Origin: Virgibacillus_O xinjiangensis
GTDB lineage: Bacteria > Bacillota > Bacilli > Bacillales > Amphibacillaceae
Length of the DNA stretch: 64,000 nt
Assembly (NCBI RefSeq): GCF_042643145.1
Contig: NZ_JBHRSA010000034.1
Span: 108,552 to 172,551, forward strand
Reading direction: 5' to 3'
Shown here: piece after piece, positions 35,601-43,336 of the stretch
Layout: the number at the start of each line of letters is the position of its first letter
Position numbering within the stretch: the stretch's first letter is position 1
Notes under the pieces: model-generated
Databases searched by the model: none
Seen by the model: only the letters and a program-made list of their open reading frames with translations
What the model was told of the DNA's origin: nothing
Position numbers and translations under genes: made by a program

Positions 35601-36916
35601 CCATCGCGGAGAAGACAGCCTATGGGTATGTGAAAGGTTATGCTTCGGACCACCAGCTTGTTTATAAAAATGCCGAAGTTGATCGTCTTGTCCAAGGATG
35701 TACCGGTGTAAAGCGAACTACCGGACAACATCCGGGCGGTATTATTGTTGTTCCTGAAGATAAGGAAATATTCGATTTCACACCTATTCAGTATCCGGCG
35801 GACGACCGCACCAGTGAATGGAGAACTACCCATTTTGATTTCCATTCCATTCATGATAACCTGTTGAAATTAGACATACTCGGACATGATGATCCCACAG
35901 TCATCCGTATGCTTCAGGATCTCAGTGGGATAGATCCGAAGACGATACCGATTGATGATCCGGAAGTGATGAAAATATTCTCTGGTACCGAATCGCTTGG
36001 CGTCACCCCCGGTCAAATCAATTGTAAAACCGGTACATTGGGTGTGCCGGAATTCGGCACTCGATTTGTACGACAGATGTTGGAAGATACAAAGCCATCC
36101 ACCTTTGCTGAACTGGTTATCATTTCCGGTCTTTCCCATGGAACGGATGTATGGCTGGGGAATGCCCAGGACCTCATCAATGATGGGATTTGCGAACTGC
36201 CAGACGTTATCGGGTGCCGTGATGATATTATGGTCTATCTGATGCATAAAGGGCTTGAGGCTTCACTTGCTTTTAAAATCATGGAATTTGTGAGGAAAGG
36301 CAAAGGGCTGCAAGATGAATGGATTACTGAGATGAAGAATAACGGTGTACCTGATTGGTATATTGAGTCCTGTAAGAAAATCAAGTATATGTTCCCGAAA
36401 GCCCATGCTGCGGCATATGTGTTGATGGCTGTCCGTATTGCTTACTTTAAGGTGCATCATCCTATTCTCTTTTATGCTGCCTACTTTACTGTCAGAGCGG
36501 GAGATTTTGAATTGGATACCATGGTAAAAGGATCCGATGCCATCAGAAAACGGATAGAAGAAATCATGTCCAAAGGCAATGATGCATCACCTAAAGAGAA
36601 AAGTTTGCTGACTGTGTTTGAAATCTCCTTGGAGATGTCTGAGAGGGGTTATTCGTTCAGCAAGGTGGATCTCTATAAATCCAGCGCCACGGAGTTCATC
36701 GTAGAGGGAAATCAGTTGATTCCACCGTTTAATGCAGTGGAAGGGCTGGGTACTAATGCAGCATTAAACATTGTCAAAGCTAGAGAAGAAGGAGAGTTCT
36801 TATCTAAAGAAGACCTCCGTGAACGGAGCAGAATATCCAAAACAGTATTGGAGTATCTGGATAATCATGGCTGTTTGGAAGGAATGGCTGAGAAAAATCA
36901 ATTATCACTTTTCTAA
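32633..36916 (+). CDS. polC: DNA polymerase III alpha subunit, Gram-positive type PolC
   Basis: Replicative polymerase with built-in proofreading. The 1427-residue protein has all family modules. There is an N-terminal region and an OB-fold (about 230-320), and a PHP domain starting HAHTTMSQMDAVV (about 329) that is interrupted by the 3'-5' exonuclease. The exonuclease carries VFDVETTG (about 416-423) and ends near 590. A zinc-binding CMGCHYNEF...CPNCGEE lies at about 902-930, catalytic PDIDLNFSG at about 955-963, and a C-terminal helix-hairpin-helix. I chose the ATG at 32633 behind AGGAGGGG; an in-frame upstream start at 32570 runs through a hairpin. Confidence 0.97.
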   Translation: MDISKKEKMDVLLEQLQIPHEYRQEFFDGAYLDKLQVHKSKRTWHFHIHLPRVLPVEIYHLLFGKLKEEFQQMATVDLTIETDDKNCGEDMICSYWSSFIQSLTNLSPAYKELVHEQKPSVNNNKIMLTARNEAEATALKKRLEDSFRQYCSKIGAASYSLEVSVKADQADILKFKEQKALEDQQAVLKTVQEKEKRDKKKSANEDKPLMLGYKIQDESIQMEEILEEERRVTVQGYIFDAEVRKLRSGRSLLIIKATDYTDSLQIKMFSKGEEDAEKFDAVKKGIWIKARGSIQTDMYTNELAMMANDIHEVKVETRKDQATDKRVELHAHTTMSQMDAVVSPGALVSKAAEWGHKAVAITDHAGVQAYPEAHAAGEKNGIKVLYGLEANLVDDGVPIAYNEQNRDLASDTYVVFDVETTGLSAVYDTIIELAAVKVHEGEIVDRFESFANPHHPLSQTTVDLTGITDDMVKDAPEVEQVLKDFHEWMGNDILVAHNASFDMGFLNQGFKRIEYDKATNPVIDTLELARFLLPELKNHRLNTLCKQLDIELTQHHRAIYDAEATGYLLWKLVQRLLNKDIHNHSQLNDHMGEGNAYQRSRPYHCTLLAKTQEGLKNIYKLVSHAHIDYFYRVPRVPRSLLQRFREGVLVGSGCDKGEVFETMMQKSAEEAEQAAEFYDYIEVQPPSNYVHLVEKDLVQNEAQILDILSKLVEMGSRMNKKVVATGNVHYIEDHDKMYRQILIASQAGNPLNRQTLPDTPFRTTEEMLESFQFIGADRAREIVIDNTNAIADEIEDISPVKDGLYTPTIEGAEQEIRDLCYNRAKAIYGEQVPKIVVDRLEKELESIIGNGFAVIYLISQKLVKKSLDDGYLVGSRGSVGSSFVATMTEISEVNPLPPHYVCMGCHYNEFITDGSVGSGFDLADKACPNCGEELTKDGQDIPFETFLGFKGDKVPDIDLNFSGAYQPTAHNYTKELFGVDNVYRAGTIGTIAEKTAYGYVKGYASDHQLVYKNAEVDRLVQGCTGVKRTTGQHPGGIIVVPEDKEIFDFTPIQYPADDRTSEWRTTHFDFHSIHDNLLKLDILGHDDPTVIRMLQDLSGIDPKTIPIDDPEVMKIFSGTESLGVTPGQINCKTGTLGVPEFGTRFVRQMLEDTKPSTFAELVIISGLSHGTDVWLGNAQDLINDGICELPDVIGCRDDIMVYLMHKGLEASLAFKIMEFVRKGKGLQDEWITEMKNNGVPDWYIESCKKIKYMFPKAHAAAYVLMAVRIAYFKVHHPILFYAAYFTVRAGDFELDTMVKGSDAIRKRIEEIMSKGNDASPKEKSLLTVFEISLEMSERGYSFSKVDLYKSSATEFIVEGNQLIPPFNAVEGLGTNAALNIVKAREEGEFLSKEDLRERSRISKTVLEYLDNHGCLEGMAEKNQLSLF

Positions 36917-36986
36917 TTTGACACTATTCCAACCCATTCAGTTCATCTTGTGCAGCCCTTTCTGTTTAAATCAACAGAAGATAGTG

Positions 36987-36995
36987 TGTTATAAT
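36987..36995 (+). promoter_or_regulatory. Extended -10 promoter for the RsbR-type gene
   Basis: TGTTATAAT (extended -10, 36987-36995) about 28 bases ahead of the gene. GTTTAA at 36964-36969 recalls a sigma-B -35 box, but no matching sigma-B -10 follows at proper spacing. Confidence 0.5.
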
Positions 36996-37023
36996 ACAAC
37001 ATGCGTTTAGTATATATGATTGG

Positions 37024-37941
37024 ATGTCTGTTGAATCCATAGAGAATAACATGCTGAAGGATGTGGCTGTAATGAGGGAAAAAAGTTTCGAACCTGATAA
37101 TGATATGAAAGAATTCTTCTTACAAAACAGGGAGGATTTTGAGAAAAGGCTGTTATCGGAAGCAGTCAATGTAAGGGATAAAATTGAAGAGATCAAGCTG
37201 ATCGGAAATATCAATCTCATTGAAAATGCGCATAAACTGGCACTCTATGTAGTCGAGCAAAAGGAGCAGGAAGTCGTTGATTTTGCCAAACAGGAAGGTA
37301 TTGCCTGGGCAAAGAACCAATTGACCTTAGCATTCAAACTCGAATGGGTGCAAACCATCCGCAGGACGATGTGGTACTTCCTTTCTAAATTTGATGAAGA
37401 GAAAGAAAAAGGATATAACGGGGACCAATTCTATGAAATGGAATATAAAATAAATTCACTTATAGATGAATTTTTCAAGGGATTTTTTATCCATTATTCC
37501 AAATATAAGGATGAACTGATAGAATCCCAACGAGAATTGGTGGATAATCTGTCTGTTCCGATCATTCCCATCTCATCTTCTGTCAGTATCCTTCCGTTGA
37601 TCGGAACGATTGATCCCTACCGTGCTACAATCATAGAAGAAAAAGTCCTGGTAGAAGTAGGTAAAATGCGTGTGGGAACCTTGATTATGGACCTCTCTGG
37701 TATAGCGGAGATGGATATAGAGGCTACACAACACTTCCTTAAACTCTTGGATGGACTCTCCATGATGGGATGCAGGGCGGTCGTTACCGGTTTGAGACCA
37801 GAAGTGGTAACAAGCATCCAGGAAGTGGATATGGACTTTAGCAAGAAAGTGGAAGCTAGGGGAACCCTGCAAAAGGCCTTGGAGAATTACTTCCGACAGG
37901 ATATATCTGAGCAAACCGGAAATATAACGGATTTGGTTTAA
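37024..37941 (+). CDS. RsbR-type STAS-domain protein (stressosome paralogue-like)
   Basis: A 305-residue protein with an N-terminal helical, globin-like RsbR-type domain (about 25-170) and a C-terminal STAS domain (about 178-290). The STAS domain contains LPLIGTIDPYRATII, LIMDLSGIAEMDIE and VVTGLRPEV. RsbR proteins build stressosomes with RsbS and RsbT. The STAS residues that are phosphorylated threonines in B. subtilis RsbRA appear to be Pro198 and Ile232 here, by my recall of the family alignment. No rsbS/rsbT partner is nearby. The ATG has no clear ribosome site, so the start is less certain (ATG at 37051 is an alternative). It is inserted between polC and rimP. Confidence 0.85.
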   Translation: MSVESIENNMLKDVAVMREKSFEPDNDMKEFFLQNREDFEKRLLSEAVNVRDKIEEIKLIGNINLIENAHKLALYVVEQKEQEVVDFAKQEGIAWAKNQLTLAFKLEWVQTIRRTMWYFLSKFDEEKEKGYNGDQFYEMEYKINSLIDEFFKGFFIHYSKYKDELIESQRELVDNLSVPIIPISSSVSILPLIGTIDPYRATIIEEKVLVEVGKMRVGTLIMDLSGIAEMDIEATQHFLKLLDGLSMMGCRAVVTGLRPEVVTSIQEVDMDFSKKVEARGTLQKALENYFRQDISEQTGNITDLV

Positions 37942-37981
37942 AGGGAGATCATGTAGGATATAATAATAGCAACTCCCAAGC

Positions 37982-38010
37982 TTGCATCATGAAAACCGTT
38001 ATGATATAAT
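37982..38010 (+). promoter_or_regulatory. Promoter for the rimP-nusA-infB leader
   Basis: -35 TTGCAT (37982-37987), 17-base spacer, -10 TATAAT (38005-38010). Transcription from it would run straight into two hairpins before rimP. Confidence 0.7.
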
Positions 38011-38039
38011 TTTTTTGGTAAGTAATGATACGAACGGCT

Positions 38040-38069
38040 AAAGAGTGGGCAGACACCCACTCTTTCTTC
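38040..38069 (+). terminator. First leader hairpin upstream of rimP
   Basis: Ten-base-pair stem (38040-38049 with 38056-38065), 6-base loop, then CTTC. It lies only about 50 bases after the -10 box, so it looks like an attenuator as well as a terminator for upstream transcription. Confidence 0.7.
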
Positions 38070-38100
38070 ATACCTCGACCTGACTTTGAGTTATCCTTCC

Positions 38101-38129
38101 CCCTTGCCACATCTCCAGGCAGGGGTTTT
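38101..38129 (+). terminator. Second leader hairpin upstream of rimP
   Basis: Eight-base-pair stem (38101-38108 with 38118-38125), 9-base loop, followed by TTTT. Together with the first hairpin it forms a tandem terminator arrangement between the promoter and rimP. Confidence 0.6.
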
Positions 38130-38207
38130 GTATTGTTTAGGTGGGAATGTACTGCTTGTTTGGGTAATGGAATCAGATGACAATGTTGAATTGAAGGAGG
38201 ATGTATA

Positions 38208-38678
38208 TTGAGTTCTCAAGTAGTCAATACAACCGAAGAATTAATCCAGCCAATCCTCACGGAGAAAAAGCTGGAGCTGGTTGATATAGAATATGTGAAA
38301 GAAGGAAAAAACTGGTTTCTCCGTGTCTATATCGATAAACCAGGTGGAGTGGATATAGCAGAGTGTGGAGAGGTTTCCGAAGAACTTAGCAATAAGCTGG
38401 ATGAAGCCGACCCTATTAAGGATGCTTATTTCCTTGAAGTTTCCTCTCCGGGTGTTGAAAGGCCATTAAAGACGAAAGAAGATTTTGCTGCCAATATTAG
38501 CAGCAATGTGTATGTCAAGTTGTATGAACCAATCGATGGCAATAAGGAATATGAAGGGATTCTTTCCAGTTTTTCTGATGATACGGCAATAATTGAATAC
38601 AAAGTGAAGACAAAGAAAAGCACGGTGGAGATTCCATTTGATAAGATAGCAAAAGCGAGACTTGCTGTTACGTTTTAA
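38208..38678 (+). CDS. rimP: Ribosome maturation factor RimP
   Basis: RimP binds the 30S precursor and promotes central pseudoknot and S12 assembly. The 156-residue protein has the N-terminal alpha/beta domain with LVDIEYVKEGKNWFLRVYIDKPGG (split across about 25-48), the FLEVSSPGVERPLKT junction, and a C-terminal SH3-like domain. TTG start 7 bases after GAAGGAGG. It leads the conserved rimP-nusA-ylxR-ylxQ-infB operon. Confidence 0.96.
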   Translation: MSSQVVNTTEELIQPILTEKKLELVDIEYVKEGKNWFLRVYIDKPGGVDIAECGEVSEELSNKLDEADPIKDAYFLEVSSPGVERPLKTKEDFAANISSNVYVKLYEPIDGNKEYEGILSSFSDDTAIIEYKVKTKKSTVEIPFDKIAKARLAVTF

Positions 38679-38693
38679 AGGGGGATAATAAAA

Positions 38694-39803
38694 GTGAGCA
38701 GTCAGTTGTTTGACGCGATTGATTATTTAGCTAAAGAAAAAGGTATTGATAAAGAGGTCTTGATGGAAGCACTTGAAGCTGCACTCATTTCTGCATACAA
38801 GAAAAATTTCAAATCTGCAGGCAATGTCAGGGTTGAGCTTGACGAAGATTCAGGCAAAATGGCTGTTTATTCCAGAAAAACGGTGGTAGAAGAAGTGGAA
38901 GATCATCAATTAGAAATCTCTTTGGAAGAGGCCAAGAAAATTGACCCTAATTACGAAGTGGACGATATCATTGAAGTAGAGGTAACTCCGAAAGATTTTG
39001 GCCGGATTGCAGCACAAGCAGCAAAGCAAGTTGTGACCCAACGTGTTCGTGAAGCTGAACGAGGTGTGATATTCAGTGAGTATTCCGATCGGGAAGATGA
39101 TGTGATGACAGGAATCATCCAGAGGAAGGATTCCCGCTTCATCTATGTGAACCTTGGAAAGATTGAGGCCAAATTGGCAGAGCCTGAGCAGATGCCAACA
39201 GAGGAATACAATATCCATGACCGTTTAAAAGTGTATGTGACCAAGGTTGAAAATACCAGCAAAGGTCCACAGATCTACATCTCCAGGTCACATCCCGGTC
39301 TGTTGAAGCGTTTGTTTGAAATGGAAGTTCCTGAAATTTATGATGGAATTGTAGAAATCAAGTCTGTTTCCAGGGAGGCAGGCGACCGATCCAAGATATC
39401 CGTCCATGCACCTGACCCGGACATAGATCCGGTCGGATCCTGTGTGGGGCAAAGGGGCCAACGAGTCCAGGCGATCGTCGATGAATTGAAAGGTGAAAAG
39501 ATTGATGTCGTCGAATGGTCAGAAGACCCGGTGGTATATGTTTCCAATGCACTCAGTCCCTCCAAAGTAGTAGAAGTCCTGGTCGATGAAGAAGAGAAAG
39601 CCACCACAGTAATTGTGCCTGATTATCAGCTTTCCCTTGCAATAGGAAAACGTGGCCAGAACGCTAGGCTTGCTGCAAAGCTGACAGGGTGGAAAATCGA
39701 TATCAAAAGTGAGTCAGAAGCCAGGGAAGAAGGCCTCTTGACAGAAGCTGAATCAGAAGTGGAGGAGACTTATTCTGACAATGAAGAAGATTTGTTTGAA
39801 TAA
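38694..39803 (+). CDS. nusA: Transcription termination/antitermination factor NusA
   Basis: RNA polymerase-binding elongation factor that stimulates pausing and termination. The 369-residue protein has the N-terminal polymerase-binding domain (1-125), an S1 domain (about 135-200), and two KH domains. Conserved segments there are DPVGSCVGQRGQRVQ (about 246-260) and LAIGKRGQNARLAAKLTG (about 313-330). An acidic tail follows. There are no C-terminal acidic repeats, as usual in Firmicutes. GTG start after AAAGGGGGAT. Confidence 0.97.
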   Translation: MSSQLFDAIDYLAKEKGIDKEVLMEALEAALISAYKKNFKSAGNVRVELDEDSGKMAVYSRKTVVEEVEDHQLEISLEEAKKIDPNYEVDDIIEVEVTPKDFGRIAAQAAKQVVTQRVREAERGVIFSEYSDREDDVMTGIIQRKDSRFIYVNLGKIEAKLAEPEQMPTEEYNIHDRLKVYVTKVENTSKGPQIYISRSHPGLLKRLFEMEVPEIYDGIVEIKSVSREAGDRSKISVHAPDPDIDPVGSCVGQRGQRVQAIVDELKGEKIDVVEWSEDPVVYVSNALSPSKVVEVLVDEEEKATTVIVPDYQLSLAIGKRGQNARLAAKLTGWKIDIKSESEAREEGLLTEAESEVEETYSDNEEDLFE

Positions 39804-39815
39804 GGAGGAAGTCTT

Positions 39816-40100
39816 ATGGCAAAGAAAAAGAAAATACCTCAACGCAAATGTTTAGTCACTAATGAAATGAAACCGAAGCAGGAATTGATTCGGATTGTAC
39901 GTAATAAAGACGGCGAAGTGTTTGTTGATCCGACCGGTAAAAAGAATGGGCGTGGAGCCTATCTATCGAAGGATTTGGATGTCATTGCCGAGGCGGAGAA
40001 GACGAAAGTGTTGAATCGGCAACTGGATGCAGAAGTAGATGCTTCCATTTATGAAGATTTAAGACAGCTCACCGGAGACCGTGTCGAGAATGAAAAATAA
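39816..40100 (+). CDS. ylxR: YlxR-family RNA-binding protein (RnpM)
   Basis: Small basic nucleic-acid-binding protein encoded between nusA and infB throughout Firmicutes; the B. subtilis member (RnpM) has been linked to RNase P modulation. The 94-residue product contains the family core RKCLVTNEMKPKQELIRIVR and DPTGKKNGRGAYL, which forms the GRGAY RNA-binding motif. ATG start after AAGGAGGAA. It overlaps the ylxQ start. Confidence 0.92.
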   Translation: MAKKKKIPQRKCLVTNEMKPKQELIRIVRNKDGEVFVDPTGKKNGRGAYLSKDLDVIAEAEKTKVLNRQLDAEVDASIYEDLRQLTGDRVENEK

Positions 40101-40386
40101 TTATTTAAATATTCTTGGATTAGCCTTTCGTGCAGGAAAGTGTTCCACTGGAGAGGCTGTAATGAAGGATATAAGACAGAAGAGGGCGAAACTGGTCATC
40201 CTTGCCGATGATACAGGGCCCCAGACAAAAAAGAAGATTACGGATAAATGCAAGACATATGGAATACCGGTCGAGGTAGTGGATGACAGGGAAACTATTT
40301 CACACGCGATCGGCAAGTCCCAAAGAGTAGCTGTTGCCATTTTAGATGCAGGTTTTGCGGATAAAATTAAATCGCTGCTCGGGTAA
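40081..40386 (+). CDS. ylxQ: L7Ae-family ribosomal-like protein YlxQ
   Basis: Putative kink-turn RNA-binding protein of the L7Ae/L30e family. The 101-residue product begins with LNILGLAFRAGKCSTGE, typical of the group, and has the conserved LVILADDTG followed by CKTYGIPVEVV. The GTG at 40081 gives the family-like N-terminus Met-Ser-Arg-Met; an in-frame ATG at 40090 is the alternative. It overlaps ylxR by 20 bases and precedes infB, as in B. subtilis. Confidence 0.9.
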   Translation: MSRMKNNYLNILGLAFRAGKCSTGEAVMKDIRQKRAKLVILADDTGPQTKKKITDKCKTYGIPVEVVDDRETISHAIGKSQRVAVAILDAGFADKIKSLLG

Positions 40387-40405
40387 TAATTTCGGGGGTG
40401 AACGT

Positions 40406-42547
40406 ATGAGCAAAATGCGAGTATATGAATATGCCAAAAAAAAGAATATAGCAAGTAAAGATGTGATCAATTATCTGAAAGAGTCAAAAATAGAAGTTTC
40501 CAATCATATGTCAACAATATCAGATGACACAGTTGCCAAGCTGGACAAGAAATTCAGCCCTGAACCTGCGGGTAACGGAGAAAAGAATCAGCAGCAGGGA
40601 AAGAATGGTAAGGATTCCAGGCCTAACAACCAGCAGAATAAAAAAGGCGGAAAGCCGGACAATAAAGGGAAGTCAGGCAATCATTCTGGCAAACAGAATA
40701 AAAAGGGGAAGGGCCAGCAGAAAAACAACCAGCGCAACAATAAAGGTAGAAAAGACCAATCCACCACCAGTGCCCAGAAACCTGCTTCCAAACCGACACC
40801 AGAGAAAATCACTTATAGCGGTACATTGACGGTCAGTGAACTTGCCGAGAAACTGAACAAGGAATCAGCTGAAATCATCAAGAAACTGATGTTCCTGGGT
40901 GTGATGGCCACTAAAAACCAAGACCTCGAAGACGACGCTGTAGAACTGATATGCGAAGAGTTCAATGTGGAAGTAGAGAAGGAAATAATTCTAGAAGATA
41001 CCGATTTGGATAAATACAGGGAAGAAGACGATGCGGACAACCTTGTGGAGCGTCCTGCCGTTGTCACCATCATGGGCCATGTCGACCATGGTAAAACCAC
41101 ATTACTTGATTCCATCCGACATACAAAGGTAACAGCCGGTGAAGCAGGAGGAATTACACAACATATCGGTGCTTACCAAATTGAGAATGATGGAAAGCGG
41201 ATCACGTTCCTAGATACACCAGGCCATGCTGCGTTTACCAGTATGCGTTCCCGTGGTGCTCAAGTGACTGATATTGCGGTATTAGTAGTTGCTGCAGATG
41301 ATGGTGTCATGCCTCAGACAGTAGAAGCCATCAACCATGCTAAAGCAGCTGAAGTACCTATTATCGTCGCAGTTAATAAGATGGATAAAGAAGGAGCAAA
41401 CCCAGATCGGGTGATGCAGGAATTGACTGAATATGAATTGATACCCGAAGATTGGGGCGGCAGCACCATATTTGTCAATATGTCTGCCATCAAAGGTGAG
41501 GGGATTGATGATCTGCTGGAAATGCTTCTGCTTGTCTCTGAGGTGGAAGAGTTGAAAGCAAACCCCGATACACAAGCGTTTGGCACTGTGATCGAAGCCC
41601 AGCTCGATAAAGGAAGAGGATCTGTAGCAACGCTTCTTGTACAAAATGGTACACTGAAGGTAGGGGATTCCATCGTTGTCGGAAATACGTTCGGTCGTGT
41701 ACGGGCAATGGTCAATGATCTTGGACAAAGGGTGAAAGAGGCTGCTCCATCTACTCCGGTTGAGATCACCGGGTTGAATGATGTACCACAGGCAGGGGAT
41801 CAATTCTTGGTATTTGAAGACGAGAAAAAAGCTCGACAAATCGGAGAAGCCCGCCAACAGAAACAAATAATGGAAAACCGTGGGGAACAGACAAAAGTGA
41901 GCCTTGATGACCTCTTTGAGCAGATCAAGCAGGGAGATATGAAAGAAATCAATATCATTATCAAGGCCGATGTACAGGGGTCAGCAGAAGCACTGGCCGG
42001 TTCTCTGCAAAAGATCGATGTAGAAGGTGTAAACATCAAGATTATCCATTCAGGTGTCGGAGCGATTACCGAGTCTGATATCATCCTTGCTTCTGCATCA
42101 AATGCCATTGTCATCGGCTTCAATGTCCGTCCGGATGCCAATGCCAAAAAAGCGGCTGAATCGGAAAAAGTGGATGTTAGACTGCATCGGGTCATCTACA
42201 CAGCCATCGAAGAGATTGAATCTGCAATGAAGGGTATGCTTGACCCTGAATTTGAAGAGAAAGTGATTGGCCAGGCAGAAGTACGGGAGACTTTCAAAGT
42301 TTCCAGAATCGGTACCATTGCCGGGAGTTATGTTACAGAAGGAAAGATCACAAGAGATTCCGGTGTAAGACTTATCCGTAATGGTGTAGTCCAGTATGAA
42401 GGTGAAATAGATACCTTGAAGAGATTCAAGGATGATGTGAAGGAAGTTGCTACAAACTACGAGTGCGGTATTACCATTAAAAACTTCAATGATATCAAAG
42501 AAGGCGATATTATCGAGGCATTTATCATGCAGGAGATTGCACGCTAA
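40406..42547 (+). CDS. infB: Translation initiation factor IF-2
   Basis: GTPase that brings formyl-methionyl-tRNA to the 30S subunit. The 713-residue protein has an N-terminal IF2_N domain (1-55) and a low-complexity Lys/Gln/Asn/Gly-rich linker (about 55-150). A second IF2_N domain follows, then the G domain with GHVDHGKT (about 225-232), DTPGH and NKMD. Domains II-IV complete the protein. The ATG at 40406 lies 6 bases after GGGGGTGA; an in-frame start at 40346 falls inside ylxQ and is rejected. Overlaps ylxP by one base. Confidence 0.97.
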   Translation: MSKMRVYEYAKKKNIASKDVINYLKESKIEVSNHMSTISDDTVAKLDKKFSPEPAGNGEKNQQQGKNGKDSRPNNQQNKKGGKPDNKGKSGNHSGKQNKKGKGQQKNNQRNNKGRKDQSTTSAQKPASKPTPEKITYSGTLTVSELAEKLNKESAEIIKKLMFLGVMATKNQDLEDDAVELICEEFNVEVEKEIILEDTDLDKYREEDDADNLVERPAVVTIMGHVDHGKTTLLDSIRHTKVTAGEAGGITQHIGAYQIENDGKRITFLDTPGHAAFTSMRSRGAQVTDIAVLVVAADDGVMPQTVEAINHAKAAEVPIIVAVNKMDKEGANPDRVMQELTEYELIPEDWGGSTIFVNMSAIKGEGIDDLLEMLLLVSEVEELKANPDTQAFGTVIEAQLDKGRGSVATLLVQNGTLKVGDSIVVGNTFGRVRAMVNDLGQRVKEAAPSTPVEITGLNDVPQAGDQFLVFEDEKKARQIGEARQQKQIMENRGEQTKVSLDDLFEQIKQGDMKEINIIIKADVQGSAEALAGSLQKIDVEGVNIKIIHSGVGAITESDIILASASNAIVIGFNVRPDANAKKAAESEKVDVRLHRVIYTAIEEIESAMKGMLDPEFEEKVIGQAEVRETFKVSRIGTIAGSYVTEGKITRDSGVRLIRNGVVQYEGEIDTLKRFKDDVKEVATNYECGITIKNFNDIKEGDIIEAFIMQEIAR

Positions 42548-42825
42548 TGATCCTGTACGCAGAAGTGGAATGTATGTTGTATGAGGGGCATTCCTTGAAG
42601 CAAAAACGGTCAGTGATCAAACGCTTGTTTTCCAAGCTTAGAAAAGATTTCAATATATCACTGACAGAAATGGATTATCATGATCTATGGCAGCGGACTA
42701 AAATTGGCATAGTAACCATCTCTACAGATGGCACACATGCCGAAAAAGTCATTCAAGAAGTGTTGAGGGTCATTGATTCTTATCCGGAGATGGAAAGAAC
42801 CCTTACAAACACGGAGCGCCGCTGA
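42547..42825 (+). CDS. ylxP: DUF503 family protein YlxP
   Basis: A 92-residue protein of the YlxP/DUF503 family, conserved between infB and rbfA in Firmicutes, and suspected to assist ribosome biogenesis. The family features seen are the LYEGHSLKQKRSVIKRLFSKL helix region (split about 12-32) and WQRTKIGIVTIS. The ATG shares one base with the infB stop (TAATG). No catalytic motif is visible and no molecular activity can be assigned from the sequence. Confidence 0.9.
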   Translation: MILYAEVECMLYEGHSLKQKRSVIKRLFSKLRKDFNISLTEMDYHDLWQRTKIGIVTISTDGTHAEKVIQEVLRVIDSYPEMERTLTNTERR

Positions 42826-42916
42826 CCTACAATTCCATTGGTCGGAAGGGGACCTCCCCTTCATTGATCAATCATAAGGTAAATGGAACCAGTATTCTCG
42901 AATGAATGAGGTGAAA

Positions 42917-43261
42917 ATGTTGGCAGATTTGCGTGCGAACAGAGTCGCAGAACAGATGAAAAAAGAGTTGGGAGAAATCCTTACTAGAAAAATTAAAGAC
43001 CCCCGAGTAGGGTTTGTTACAGTAACAGATGTAGAAGTAACCGGAGACTTACAGCAGGCCAAAATCTTCATTTCTGTCCTGGGCGATGATCAGCAAAAAA
43101 AAGATACACTTCTGGGTCTTGCTAAAGCTAAAGGGTTCATCCGTTCAGAGATCGGCCGACGTATTCGACTGCGGAAGACACCTGAATTATCTTTTGAATT
43201 TGATGAAGCGTATGCTTATGGCAATAGGATTGAATCCATTCTGCGAGATCTCAATAAATAG
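42917..43261 (+). CDS. rbfA: Ribosome-binding factor A
   Basis: Cold-shock-type 30S assembly factor with a KH-like fold that binds near helix 1 of 16S rRNA. The 114-residue protein contains RANRVAEQMKKELGEIL, KDPRVGFVTVT and KGFIRSEIGRRIRLRKTPEL. The start is uncertain. ATG 42917 and TTG 42920 are both close behind GAGGTGA; an ATG at 42902 lies upstream of that site. It follows ylxP after 90 bases and is followed by a terminator. Confidence 0.94.
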   Translation: MLADLRANRVAEQMKKELGEILTRKIKDPRVGFVTVTDVEVTGDLQQAKIFISVLGDDQQKKDTLLGLAKAKGFIRSEIGRRIRLRKTPELSFEFDEAYAYGNRIESILRDLNK

Positions 43262-43270
43262 GGACATCTG

Positions 43271-43304
43271 AATCTGACCTTAGGTTATATAGGGTCAGAT
43301 TTTT
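43271..43304 (+). terminator. Terminator after rbfA
   Basis: Nine-base-pair stem (43271-43279 with 43293-43301), 13-base loop, followed by TTTTT. truB starts 33 bases later, so this is probably a partial terminator. Confidence 0.75.
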
Positions 43305-43336
43305 ACTGCAACTACTACATTTTGGAGGCTGATGAT

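Noticed and set aside
36964..36995. Sigma-B promoter for the RsbR-type gene
   Set aside because: GTTTAA is present but no GGGTAT-like -10 occurs at the required spacing; the extended -10 TGTTATAAT explains the site better.
40560..40800. Low-complexity Lys/Gln/Asn/Gly-rich coding stretch as a tandem repeat
   Set aside because: It is the normal variable linker of IF-2 and shows no regular repeat unit at DNA level.
41282..41866. 194-codon minus-strand open frame inside infB
   Set aside because: Antisense to the conserved IF-2 G domain; no ribosome site or promoter, and residue composition is shadow-like.
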